Assembly: GCA_000421045.1 (NCBI GenBank)
Contig: ATWC01000004.1
Coordinates: 78,830 to 142,829, forward strand
Direction: 5' to 3'
DNA from: Lachnospiraceae bacterium NK4A179
GTDB lineage: Bacteria > Bacillota > Clostridia > Lachnospirales > Lachnospiraceae
Length of the DNA stretch: 64,000 nucleotides
Under the pieces are notes generated by a model. That model ran no database searches. It saw only the letters and a program-made list of their open reading frames with translations, and was not told where the DNA came from. Both the position numbers and the translations under genes were made by a program. Below are positions 1 to 8,833 of this stretch, piece after piece. Position 1 is the first letter of the stretch. Each line of letters opens with the position of its first letter.

Positions 1-1986
1 CCGTCAGACAGTTCCATTACGTTAAAGCCTGAAGCAGATCTTTCCAATGTAGAGAATACGGATCAGTTTTATCTGGATGATATAAAGAAGAAGCTTCTTG
101 TAACAAATGGTTTCTATGTTGGTATTAATGATCATACGGATGAATTTTTCGAAGTATATGAAGGTAACCGCTACAGCTATGTACCGAATTTTGTGTCGGT
201 TGATTCAATGCTGCATACGTATCATCTTTATTTCATGCATCTTATGAAGACGACGGAAAAGGATGAACTTTCCGTAAAGCTGCTCGAACTCAGTAATGAA
301 ATGCTGCAGATCTCCAATGAACAGTATGAAGCGCTGGGGGGCACTGCATGGGAGGATGCGGCAAGAAGGAATGTCGGTTTCTTTGCGGTTGCAGCAAAGC
401 TTCTGGATGATTCCGCCAATGTTCCGGCAGAAGTTGAAGCAGCTGTTGATGAAGAGATCAAACTGATCAATGAGGCAGGCGGCATACAGGCTTCACCTCT
501 TTTTGGAGGTGACCCCGGAGAGGATTACAGTCAGTACAAGCCCAGAGGATATTATGAAGGTGATGAACAGCTTGAAAAATATTTCCGTGCGATGATGTGG
601 TACGGCAGGATCAATTTCACTTCATCCGACGAAGAGCTGCTTAAGTCATCCGTTCTTATATCGCTCGCACTCGAGAACGGACCTAAGGATAAGTGGGACA
701 GGATATACTCCGTAACATCTTTCTTTGCAGGTGAGAGCGACGATCTTTCTTATATCGATTATATTCCGGCAGTAAAGAAGTCCTTTGCTGATACGACCGA
801 TCTGAAGGCTCTTTCGGAAGATACGGATGGACTCGAGAAATTTAAAACGGAAGTCGAAGGCATGAAAGGACCGATGATCAATTCGGTTCCTACATGGGAT
901 GACGGCGGAGCAACTGACAGGCTTGTAACCAATAAAGGCTTCCGCTTTATGGGTCAGCGCTTCTCTGTTGACGGCGCAATATTTACACAGCTTATCTACA
1001 GCAAAACAGGAAAGAATCCAAATGGTGATGCACGCATGCTTCCCGATGCACTTGATGTGGCTGCAGCCCTTGGTTCGGAAAAAGCTTATGAGCTGCTTGA
1101 AGAGCAGGGCAATATGGAATTTGAGGATTATAAAGAAAACCTTGATGCACAGAAGAGTGAGCTTGCAGCTGCACCTGCTTCATTTTGGGAAGGCAGTCTT
1201 TCGAATGCATGGTTTAAAACTGCCATGCCTGTGCTTGAGTCAAAGGATGATTCATATCCCTTCTTTATGACAAATGATGCATGGGATGCAAAATGTGTTG
1301 AAGGCTTCCTTGGAAGCTATACCGAGCTTAAGCATGATACGGTGCTTTATTCCAAGCAGGTCATCGCTGAAATGGGCGGAGCGGATATCATTGAACGCGA
1401 CGACAGAGGATACGTTGAGCCCGAACCTGAGGTCTTTGAAAATCTTTCGGCGATGCTTAAGCAGACATCCGACGGGCTGGACTCCCTGGGCTGTCTGTCA
1501 GATACCGATAAGGAAAATCTCCTGATGCTTTCGGATCTTTCGGGAGACCTTGCTGATATAGCAAAGAAGGAACTTACCGGCGGAGATATATCTGATGATG
1601 ATTATGAGCTGATAAGGAGCATAGGTGGAACACTGGAGCATTTCTGGGCTGATGCCGTACAGGAAGGTGATGATTATATCAGTACACAGGAGAGACCGGC
1701 TGCTCTTGTTGTGGATGTGGCAACAGGAGATGGGACAGTGCTCGAGTGTGCTACAGGAGGTCCTTCAACTGCCTGTGTGATCGTACCTGTAGATGGCAAG
1801 CTTAGGATCGCAAGCGGTCCGGTATTTTCTTTCTATGAGTTTGAATCTGATGAAAGAATGACCGATACGGATTGGCGATTTGGAATGGGTTATGCTGCTG
1901 ATTTTGATGAAGATTACAATTATATAGAGCATGAACGTCTGGATATCGAGAAGCCGTACTGGACTTTAAGCTATCGCGATCAATAA
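1..1986 (+). CDS. DUF3160 domain protein, 5' end missing
   Basis: The reading frame is open from base 1, so the window starts inside the gene; the first internal ATG is at 193. The protein is Asp/Glu-rich and probably extracytoplasmic. The stretch VDSMLHTYHLYFMHLM followed by long helices and repeated acidic segments matches the DUF3160 family, large secreted or lipid-anchored proteins of unknown function common in clostridia. The signal peptide would lie upstream of the window and cannot be seen. The CapA-type gene begins 1 base after the stop codon, so the two are almost certainly co-transcribed and may act together at the cell surface. Family assignment is from recognised sequence; no function is inferred. 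Confidence 0.75.
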   Translation, partial: PSDSSITLKPEADLSNVENTDQFYLDDIKKKLLVTNGFYVGINDHTDEFFEVYEGNRYSYVPNFVSVDSMLHTYHLYFMHLMKTTEKDELSVKLLELSNEMLQISNEQYEALGGTAWEDAARRNVGFFAVAAKLLDDSANVPAEVEAAVDEEIKLINEAGGIQASPLFGGDPGEDYSQYKPRGYYEGDEQLEKYFRAMMWYGRINFTSSDEELLKSSVLISLALENGPKDKWDRIYSVTSFFAGESDDLSYIDYIPAVKKSFADTTDLKALSEDTDGLEKFKTEVEGMKGPMINSVPTWDDGGATDRLVTNKGFRFMGQRFSVDGAIFTQLIYSKTGKNPNGDARMLPDALDVAAALGSEKAYELLEEQGNMEFEDYKENLDAQKSELAAAPASFWEGSLSNAWFKTAMPVLESKDDSYPFFMTNDAWDAKCVEGFLGSYTELKHDTVLYSKQVIAEMGGADIIERDDRGYVEPEPEVFENLSAMLKQTSDGLDSLGCLSDTDKENLLMLSDLSGDLADIAKKELTGGDISDDDYELIRSIGGTLEHFWADAVQEGDDYISTQERPAALVVDVATGDGTVLECATGGPSTACVIVPVDGKLRIASGPVFSFYEFESDERMTDTDWRFGMGYAADFDEDYNYIEHERLDIEKPYWTLSYRDQ

Positions 1987-1987
1987 G

Positions 1988-3556
1988 ATGTTTAAGAGAA
2001 ATATCAAAGGACTGATGATCGTTATGCTGCTCCTTGCGCTTGCCGCAGGGGCAGCTTTTTATGCGGAGTATAGTGTCTTACAGGCTCCGCTTTATTCATG
2101 GCGCCATTTTAAGAACAGGGATATCGTTTCATCTTTGGGGCGTGTGGTTTTAAGGAACGGCAGGACAGAAATTTATTCCGCTGATGGCGACAGACTTTGG
2201 CAGAGCGATAAGGAATGGCGGGTGCAGGATGTGCTTGTCTGCGATGTCGACAGGGACGGTCTTGAAGAGATAGTTTTTCTGGTATGGAAGAAGGGGAATT
2301 TCGGAAAGAACCTTCCTTATTTTGTCAAAGAGAATGACAGAAAGACCGGGCAGCATATCTTCATTTTCAGAAAAAGAGAAGAAGATGGCCCTTATCTTAA
2401 GGCGCAGTGGATGTCATCAGCGCTAAAGACTGAACTTTCCGGAATATCGTTTTCGGAAAAAGGATGCTTTGTTTTAACTTCCTTGGATGGCGGACAGGAG
2501 ACTCATTACGACTGGGAAGGCTTTGGCTTAAAAGAGATGAGTATAACCGAGAGTAAGCAGAATTTGGATAATAAGCTGAGCTTCTTAGCTTTTGGTGATC
2601 TGATCGTTCATGAACAGATATACGGATATGCATCTGAACGTGATCCTGAGGATTATGATTTTATTTTTGAAAACATAATAAAGGAAGCTGAAAAAGCAGA
2701 TATAGCAGCCTATGTTCAAGAGACACCGTTTGCAAAAGAAGACGGATCATATGCTGCTTATCCGCAGTTTGCTTCCCCTTCATTAACAGCGGCAGCTGCC
2801 GCGAGAGCCGGTTTTGATGTGGCATCGCTTGCAACCAATCATGCTGCCGATCTCGGAAAAGAAGGAATGGAGCGTACTGCGGCGGCTCTTAAGGATTACG
2901 GGATACAGACCTGTGGGATCGGAGCTGAAAACACCGGAAGCTGTGTCATAGAAAAGAATGGGATGAAGATAGCTTTTGCTTCATATACTTACGGCTCCAA
3001 TATGCCATGCAGTGCTTCGGATCTGTCGTTATTAAATGACGGTGAAAGTGTTTTAAATGAATTGAAATCGATAAAAGCTGATAATGACGCTCTAATTGTA
3101 TTTGTTCATTGGGGTGATGAATACAGCAGCAAAATAAGTCCTTATCAGGAAAAGTGGACTAAGGTGTTTTATGATGCCGGTGTTTCGGCTGTCATCGGTT
3201 CACACCCTCATGTGCTGCAACCTTATGGATATTACAGTGAAGGGGATAATGGCAGACGTATGCCTGTCTATTATTCGCTTGGTAATATGATATCAGGGCA
3301 GGGGAAGCCTGAATGCATACTTGGAGGGGCCGCCTCATTTACTATCACGATGAGCGATGACTGTGAGATAAGCATAGAAGATATGGATCTTATCCCTGTG
3401 ATAACACATCAGGAAATGAAAGGGGTATACACGACATATTTCTATGACGATTACAGTGAAGATCTTATGGAAAGGCATCGTCTTAAACTCTCCGCAACAG
3501 AGCTTGAATCACTGTTTAACTCGGAGACAGAGCTTCCGACATTTCTTGTCTTATAA
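1988..3556 (+). CDS. CapA-family (PGA_cap) metallophosphoesterase-like protein
   Basis: A 522-residue protein with an N-terminal signal anchor (about residues 7-27). A short region with DVDRDGLEEIVF (about residues 80-92) resembles an FG-GAP/calcium-binding repeat. The CapA domain spans about residues 195-470. Family hallmarks are visible: SFLAFGDLIVHE, ASLATNHAADLGKEG, VFVHWGDEY, VIGSHPHVLQP and YYSLGNMISGQ. CapA proteins take part in poly-gamma-glutamate capsule synthesis or act as surface phosphoesterases. No capB/capC genes are nearby, so a capsule role is not supported here. It follows the DUF3160 gene almost without a gap. Confidence 0.85.
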   Translation: MFKRNIKGLMIVMLLLALAAGAAFYAEYSVLQAPLYSWRHFKNRDIVSSLGRVVLRNGRTEIYSADGDRLWQSDKEWRVQDVLVCDVDRDGLEEIVFLVWKKGNFGKNLPYFVKENDRKTGQHIFIFRKREEDGPYLKAQWMSSALKTELSGISFSEKGCFVLTSLDGGQETHYDWEGFGLKEMSITESKQNLDNKLSFLAFGDLIVHEQIYGYASERDPEDYDFIFENIIKEAEKADIAAYVQETPFAKEDGSYAAYPQFASPSLTAAAAARAGFDVASLATNHAADLGKEGMERTAAALKDYGIQTCGIGAENTGSCVIEKNGMKIAFASYTYGSNMPCSASDLSLLNDGESVLNELKSIKADNDALIVFVHWGDEYSSKISPYQEKWTKVFYDAGVSAVIGSHPHVLQPYGYYSEGDNGRRMPVYYSLGNMISGQGKPECILGGAASFTITMSDDCEISIEDMDLIPVITHQEMKGVYTTYFYDDYSEDLMERHRLKLSATELESLFNSETELPTFLVL

Positions 3557-3638
3557 AAATGCCTATGATATGATGCGTAAGGTGTGTTGCAAAGTATGAT
3601 TCGTTATATGTTCGATGGTCAATACAGGAGTAAATGAT

Positions 3639-4436
3639 TTGAACAGAGTAAGCATAAAGGATGATCTGGATCTGAAGAAGATCGCTGACAGCGGTCAGTG
3701 TTTCAGGATAAAGCCGTTAGATGATGACTCATTCCGTTTTGTACATATGGGGCATGTGCTTGATATGAAGCATGTTTCCCGTGATGAGTTTGAGATAAGC
3801 TGCAGCGAAGAAGAGTTTGCTGATGTGTGGCATGAGTATTTTGATCTGGACCGTGATTACAGGAAGATCCGTAAGGGCATAAACAGGGATGATGATTATC
3901 TCATGCGCTCGGCCGAGTATGGAAAGGGAATAAGGATACTGAAGCAGGAACCGTGGGAAACTCTGATCAGTTTTATCATTTCACAGCGAAAGAATATCCC
4001 GGCCATAACGGCAGCAGTGGACACATTGTGCAGAGGATATGGAAAAAAGATAGGTAATAGCGGAGAGTATTCTTTTCCGGATGCAAGAGCACTTTCAAAG
4101 CTTTCGGATGAAGAGTGGAAGGCTCTTAAGCTCGGTTACAGAGAGAAGTATATAAGACAGGCTGTGCTTGAAGCACCGGATATGACCGCGTTTTACGGGC
4201 TTTCTGATGAAGCTTTGATGGAAAGGCTTATGGGAATGTACGGAGTGGGGATAAAGGTGGCTTCCTGCACCGCTCTTTTTGCATATGGCCGTGTGGATCT
4301 TGCACCAGTTGATGTATGGATAAACAGGATATTTGAAAATGAATACGGCGGCGAGAATGTGCTGGCCGGAAGGAAGAATGCGGGGATACTGCAGCAGTAT
4401 CTCTTCTTTTATGTGAGAGGAATGCAGGGCTCATGA
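3639..4436 (+). CDS. 8-oxoguanine DNA glycosylase/AP lyase (OGG-type)
   Basis: Base-excision repair enzyme that removes oxidised guanine. The N-terminal domain has SGQCFRI. The helix-hairpin-helix and GPD region reads GVGIKVASCTALFAYG, then PVDVWINRI. Lys of GIKVA aligns with the catalytic lysine of OGG enzymes and Asp of PVDVW with the conserved acid, so a bifunctional glycosylase/lyase is expected. The TTG at 3639 is preferred because AGGAG ends 8 bases before it. An in-frame ATG at 3615 has no ribosome site. The stop overlaps the next start (ATGA), so it heads a repair-flavoured operon. Confidence 0.88.
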   Translation: MNRVSIKDDLDLKKIADSGQCFRIKPLDDDSFRFVHMGHVLDMKHVSRDEFEISCSEEEFADVWHEYFDLDRDYRKIRKGINRDDDYLMRSAEYGKGIRILKQEPWETLISFIISQRKNIPAITAAVDTLCRGYGKKIGNSGEYSFPDARALSKLSDEEWKALKLGYREKYIRQAVLEAPDMTAFYGLSDEALMERLMGMYGVGIKVASCTALFAYGRVDLAPVDVWINRIFENEYGGENVLAGRKNAGILQQYLFFYVRGMQGS

Positions 4437-5071
4437 ATGCTGTGATCATTGAATATCCTGATAGTCTTCCGGAAGTCTTTGATGATCAGGTGTTTTATCT
4501 GTATATAAAAAAGACTGATGCCAGGGATCCCGGTCTTTATCAGGTGTGCGGAGCTCAATGCAGGGAAAGAAAACATAAGCTCTATCCTGATATGCTGATA
4601 GACACAGGCCTTCCTGAAGTGTTTCTTACATATGACGATGGTGAGATAAGCGCTGACTGCATGGATAAAGGCTCATGTAAAATTGTGGTAGATGAAGCAG
4701 CAACGGAGGCCTTTGCAAAATTGTATGACAGTATCGCACCGCATATGTTTATGTTCCTGCTTGCCGGGAGTGAAGCAGATGTGTTAACGGCTCGTACGGA
4801 TATTTTTAAGAAGGTTAAGGCTTTTTGGGAGATGCAGCATGGGGCTGAAATATGCATTGATGCTGCATATGAGGGAAAGCTTTCGGAGGATATACATTGC
4901 AGTGAAGCCATGAAAAATATACTTCATGAGTTTCTTGTATATGATGCACTCGCAGATGCAGATCTAAAGACAAAGGTTGATAAGATGTATGCTGCAGGGC
5001 TCCTGCCTGCAGCTGATAAAAGAAAAGGGAAGGCGGCGCTTGATGAGCTTGGAAAACACATCCGTGGCTAA
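4433..5071 (+). CDS. Unrecognised 212-aa protein in the DNA-repair operon
   Basis: I do not recognise the family. It is a soluble protein with no signal peptide or membrane helix. There are three cysteines in the N-terminal third (VCGAQCRERKH and MDKGSCK) and a helical C-terminal half ending in a Lys-rich segment. It overlaps the glycosylase by 4 bases and the radical SAM gene by 29 bases, indicating translational coupling. In many Firmicutes a different small partner protein is paired with a radical SAM repair enzyme; this gene holds the equivalent position but lacks recognisable motifs of that partner. A DNA-metabolism role is inferred from context only. Confidence 0.7.
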   Translation: MNAVIIEYPDSLPEVFDDQVFYLYIKKTDARDPGLYQVCGAQCRERKHKLYPDMLIDTGLPEVFLTYDDGEISADCMDKGSCKIVVDEAATEAFAKLYDSIAPHMFMFLLAGSEADVLTARTDIFKKVKAFWEMQHGAEICIDAAYEGKLSEDIHCSEAMKNILHEFLVYDALADADLKTKVDKMYAAGLLPAADKRKGKAALDELGKHIRG

Positions 5072-6062
5072 GCGCTTTAGCCACATATACATAGAGAAGG
5101 AACTTCTGTCAGGAGATGACGAGACCGTAAAACGTGTTCTTTCACATATTCCCAAAGCACATGTCATAAGCATCGATCATTATAAGGATGTGTTTAACAG
5201 GAAGCATCAGGATCCAATGCTTCAGAAGAGGTCACAGGCGCTGATACTCGCGTCCAAAAAGGGCAGGCTTATATATGACGGAGCACCTGTATGTCAGTCC
5301 TTCGGAAACGAGCATTTCTGCTACACTTCATGTGTCATGAACTGCCTGTATGACTGTGAATATTGTTATCTGAAAGGGATGTATCCCTCGGGGAACCTCT
5401 GCATCTTTACGAATATAAATGATATTTTTGCAGAGGCTCTTGAGATGTTGAAGGAGTATCCGCTTTATCTGTGCGTATCCTATGATACGGATCTGCTTCC
5501 TTTGGAAGACATGACAGGTTTTGCAGGAAAATGGGCTGATTTTACGTATAACCATAAGGATCTTACCATAGAGATAAGGACCAAGTGCGGCAGAACGGAT
5601 ATATTCAAAAGCATTCCCGTTTGTGAGCGTGTCATATTTGCATTTACCATATCGCCTGATGAGATCATAAATAAATATGAGCAGGGCACCCCGTTATTAG
5701 ATGACAGACTTAAAGCTGTAAGGGCAGCTATGGAAGCAGGCTTTCCGGTAAGACTCTGTTTTGATCCCGTTATCTTTGCCGGGAACTTTGAAGAGATATA
5801 CGGAGCCATGTTTGAAAAAGTAAAGACGGCTCTTGACCTTAACAGTATCAAGGATTTCAGTGTGGGAAGCTTCAGGATATCGGGAAGCTATCTTAAGAAT
5901 ATGAGAAAACTCCTTCCGGGATCAGCACTTATACAGTATCCGTTCATTGAAGATAATGGTTATTATGCATATCCAAAGAGTACGGCAGAACGCATGGAAG
6001 GTTTTGTGGAGCAAATGATCAAAAGCACCATACATGATGCAGAGGTATTCAGATGGAGATAA
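5043..6062 (+). CDS. Radical SAM protein, spore photoproduct lyase family
   Basis: A 339-residue radical SAM enzyme. The cluster motif is CLYDCEYC (C-x3-C-x2-C, about residue 105), the spacing of the canonical SAM-binding [4Fe-4S] motif. Downstream, LYLCVSYDTDLLPLEDMTG and IEIRTKCGRTDIF resemble the SplB core. The Cys in LYLCVSYDTD lies where SPL enzymes carry their hydrogen-donor cysteine, though that alignment is by eye. The ATG at 5043 is chosen because a purine-rich site (GGGAAGGCGG) precedes it and the homologous sequence starts there; a longer frame begins at 4977. It may repair thymine lesions, but a non-spore DNA-modification role is equally possible. Confidence 0.8.
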   Translation: MSLENTSVAKRFSHIYIEKELLSGDDETVKRVLSHIPKAHVISIDHYKDVFNRKHQDPMLQKRSQALILASKKGRLIYDGAPVCQSFGNEHFCYTSCVMNCLYDCEYCYLKGMYPSGNLCIFTNINDIFAEALEMLKEYPLYLCVSYDTDLLPLEDMTGFAGKWADFTYNHKDLTIEIRTKCGRTDIFKSIPVCERVIFAFTISPDEIINKYEQGTPLLDDRLKAVRAAMEAGFPVRLCFDPVIFAGNFEEIYGAMFEKVKTALDLNSIKDFSVGSFRISGSYLKNMRKLLPGSALIQYPFIEDNGYYAYPKSTAERMEGFVEQMIKSTIHDAEVFRWR

Positions 6063-6757
6063 AGAAGAGAAGGGTGCTGCTTACGGGGGCATCTTCAGGC
6101 ATTGGTCTTGAGACGGCAGAGCGCCTGATACTTGAAGGCCATGAAGTGTATGGCATAGGGCGGGAGTATAAAAAGGAGATATCATCACCGCTTTTTCACA
6201 AGATCGAACTGGACCTTAGGGATGAGAAGGCTTTCAGAACATGTATGGATGATATCTGCAGACAGGCTGATATTGATGTGCTGATAAACAATGCAGGCTG
6301 TGCTTATTATGGCCTGCATGAGAGCATAAAAGATGAAGACATACAGAGCATGGTGAGGGTAAATCTTGAAGTGCCCATGCTTTTATGTTCAAGATTTCTG
6401 CCTGTGTTTAAACAAAAGGGCGGATGTATCATAAATATCGCATCAGTCACGGCACTGAACCGGACAAATACACATGGAGCCGCATACGGTGCGCTGAAGG
6501 CAGGGCTTCTTAGCTTTACGGACAGCATTTTTGAGGAAGCAAGGAAGTGTGGTGTAAGGGTATCCTGCATACTGCCTGAGATGACAGCCACGGATCTGTA
6601 CAGGAATGCGGATTTTAGTGCTGATGAAAGCGACGGAGCGGCCCTTCACCCGAAGGATGTGGCGGATGCAGTGATGTATATATTGAATGCTCCCGAAGGA
6701 ACGGTTATAAGGGACGTGGTTATTGAACCGCAACTTCACCGGATAAAACGCAAGTAA
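6053..6757 (+). CDS. Short-chain dehydrogenase/reductase
   Basis: A 234-residue classical SDR. The cofactor motif is TGASSGIG (about residues 11-18), the structural motif is NNAG, the catalytic Ser lies in IINIASVTA and the catalytic pair is Tyr/Lys in YGALK. The gene overlaps the radical SAM gene by 10 bases, so it is the last member of the overlapping repair operon. The substrate cannot be predicted. Confidence 0.85.
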   Translation: MEIKKRRVLLTGASSGIGLETAERLILEGHEVYGIGREYKKEISSPLFHKIELDLRDEKAFRTCMDDICRQADIDVLINNAGCAYYGLHESIKDEDIQSMVRVNLEVPMLLCSRFLPVFKQKGGCIINIASVTALNRTNTHGAAYGALKAGLLSFTDSIFEEARKCGVRVSCILPEMTATDLYRNADFSADESDGAALHPKDVADAVMYILNAPEGTVIRDVVIEPQLHRIKRK

Positions 6758-6829
6758 AGAACAGATGCACACTTGAATATAAAGGCTAAAAAAGTTATTA
6801 TATCCGGGGTGAAAACCCGGGAGGCTCAT

Positions 6830-7363
6830 ATGGATAAAGCTGAGGAAATTAAAAAATATATACGTACGATCCCTGATTTTCCGGTCGAGGGCGTGCAGTT
6901 TCGCGATATCACGACAGTTATAGGCGACGGAAAAGGCTTTAAGCTTGCGATAGATGCAATGAGCGAGCTTGTAAAGGACCTTGATTTTGATGTGATCGCA
7001 GGTGCTGAATCCAGGGGCTTCATATTTGGGGCACCTATTGCCTACAATGCGGAAAAACCGTTTGCCCTGATCAGAAAGAAGGGCAAGCTTCCATGGAAGA
7101 CGGTTGAGGAAAGCTATGCTCTTGAATATGGCACGGCTACACTTGAGATGCATGTAGACAGCATAAAACCCGGTGACAGAGTCCTTATCGTGGATGATCT
7201 GATCGCTACCGGAGGCACAATAGAAGCAATGATCAAGCTGGTTGAGAAGCTTGGCGGAACGGTTGCGGGAGTTCTGGTGCTCATTGAGCTGCCGGCACTT
7301 AAAGGAAGAGAGCTGCTTGGAAATGTACCGCTTTATTCGGTGCTTTCCTTTGATGGAGAATAA
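6830..7363 (+). CDS. apt: Adenine phosphoribosyltransferase
   Basis: Salvages adenine to AMP using PRPP. The protein is 177 residues, normal for the family. It starts with the typical IRTIPDFPVEGVQFRDIT and carries the PRPP-binding loop VLIVDDLIATGGT near residue 118. The ATG at 6830 is chosen over an in-frame ATG at 6773 because GGGAGG lies just upstream and the length then fits. A 5-bp hairpin (CCGGG, loop, CCCGG; 6804-6820) ends within that ribosome site and could modulate initiation. purB follows 20 bases downstream, giving an adenine-nucleotide operon. Confidence 0.95.
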   Translation: MDKAEEIKKYIRTIPDFPVEGVQFRDITTVIGDGKGFKLAIDAMSELVKDLDFDVIAGAESRGFIFGAPIAYNAEKPFALIRKKGKLPWKTVEESYALEYGTATLEMHVDSIKPGDRVLIVDDLIATGGTIEAMIKLVEKLGGTVAGVLVLIELPALKGRELLGNVPLYSVLSFDGE

Positions 7364-7383
7364 TTAATAAAGGAGATCTTTTA

Positions 7384-8820
7384 ATGGGAACAGATGCTTA
7401 CATAAGCCCTTTATCGGAAAGATATGCAAGTAAGGAGATGCAGTATGTATTCTCTCAGGATATGAAGTTCCGTACTTGGAGACGTCTCTGGATCGCTCTT
7501 GCCGAAACAGAGAAGGAGCTTGGTCTTAAGGCTATCACCGATGAGATGATAGAGGAGCTTAAGGCACACAAAGATGATATCAATTATGATGTGGCTAAGG
7601 CTCGTGAAAAGGAAGTTCGTCACGACGTTATGAGCCATGTTTATGCTTACGGTCAGCAGTGCCCCAAAGCAAAGGGGATCATCCATTTGGGCGCGACAAG
7701 CTGTTATGTAGGCGATAATACAGATATCATCGTGATGAATGAAGGTCTGAATCTCATTAAGAAGAAACTGGTTTCGGCTATATCAGAGCTGGCCGGTTTT
7801 GCTGATAAGTATAAAGATATGCCCACTCTGGCATTCACTCATTTCCAGCCTGCCCAGCCTACAACAGTCGGCAAGAGGGCAACGCTTTGGATCAATGAGT
7901 TCATGATCGACCTTGAGGATCTTGAATATGTTCAGGACAGTCTTAAGCTGCTCGGTTCAAAGGGAACCACCGGCACGCAGGCAAGCTTCCTTGAACTTTT
8001 CCACGGCGATCAGGAAACCATAGACAAGATCGATCCAATGATCGCTGAGAAGATGGGCTTCAAGGCCTGCTACCCTGTATCAGGCCAGACCTATTCAAGA
8101 AAGGTTGATACAAGAGTGCTGAACGTTCTTGCAGGCATTGCCGCAAGTGCGCACAAGATGAGTAATGACATACGTCTTCTTCAGCATCTTAAAGAGGTTG
8201 AGGAACCGTTTGAAAAGAATCAGATCGGTTCTTCGGCTATGGCTTACAAGCGTAATCCCATGCGTTCCGAGCGTATCGCATCTCTTTCAAGATATGTGAT
8301 GGTTGATGCACTCAATCCTGCGATCACCTCGGCAACACAGTGGTTTGAGAGAACTCTTGATGATTCGGCAAACAAGCGTATCTCCATAGCGGAAGGCTTC
8401 CTTGCTACGGACGGTATACTTGAGCTGGTTCTCAATGTTGTGGACGGTCTTGTCGTAAATGACAAGGTTGTAAGAAAGCATCTCATGAGTGAGCTTCCGT
8501 TCATGGCAACCGAGAATATCATGATGGATTGCGTGAATGCAGGCGGAGACAGACAGGAGCTCCATGAAGAGATAAGAGAGCTTTCAATGCAGGCCGGCGC
8601 TCATGTTAAGCGTGACGGTCTTGAGAATGATCTGCTCGATCTGATAGCAGCGGATAAGATGTTCGGAATGACAAAGGAAGAACTTATGGAACGTATGAAG
8701 CCTGAGGATTACGTGGGCCGTGCTCCGAGACAGGTAGAAAAGTATCTTGCGGAATTTGTTCGTCCGGTGCTTGATGAGAGAAAGGATCTTATCAGCGCAG
8801 GCGGAGAGATAAAGGTCTGA
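7384..8820 (+). CDS. purB: Adenylosuccinate lyase
   Basis: Catalyses fumarate release from SAICAR and from adenylosuccinate in purine synthesis. It has 478 residues. The fumarase/aspartase superfamily signature appears as SSAMAYKRNPMRSE (about residue 283). THFQPAQPTT carries the conserved His and GATSCYVGDNTD is the first substrate loop. AAGGAG precedes the ATG. It is followed after 13 bases by purA, so both enzymes of the IMP-to-AMP branch sit together. Confidence 0.97.
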   Translation: MGTDAYISPLSERYASKEMQYVFSQDMKFRTWRRLWIALAETEKELGLKAITDEMIEELKAHKDDINYDVAKAREKEVRHDVMSHVYAYGQQCPKAKGIIHLGATSCYVGDNTDIIVMNEGLNLIKKKLVSAISELAGFADKYKDMPTLAFTHFQPAQPTTVGKRATLWINEFMIDLEDLEYVQDSLKLLGSKGTTGTQASFLELFHGDQETIDKIDPMIAEKMGFKACYPVSGQTYSRKVDTRVLNVLAGIAASAHKMSNDIRLLQHLKEVEEPFEKNQIGSSAMAYKRNPMRSERIASLSRYVMVDALNPAITSATQWFERTLDDSANKRISIAEGFLATDGILELVLNVVDGLVVNDKVVRKHLMSELPFMATENIMMDCVNAGGDRQELHEEIRELSMQAGAHVKRDGLENDLLDLIAADKMFGMTKEELMERMKPEDYVGRAPRQVEKYLAEFVRPVLDERKDLISAGGEIKV

Positions 8821-8833
8821 AAGGAGATCAGTG

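Noticed and set aside
5480..5851. Long antisense frames opposite the radical SAM, GH2, HD-GYP and giant prepilin genes
   Set aside because: They lie wholly within strong genes on the other strand and show the codon-shadow pattern (Ser/Leu/Ile-rich), no ribosome sites and no motifs.
6758..6829. Purine riboswitch before apt-purB-purA
   Set aside because: Only a small 5-bp hairpin next to the ribosome site is present; the conserved loop sequences of the purine aptamer are absent and the gap is too short.
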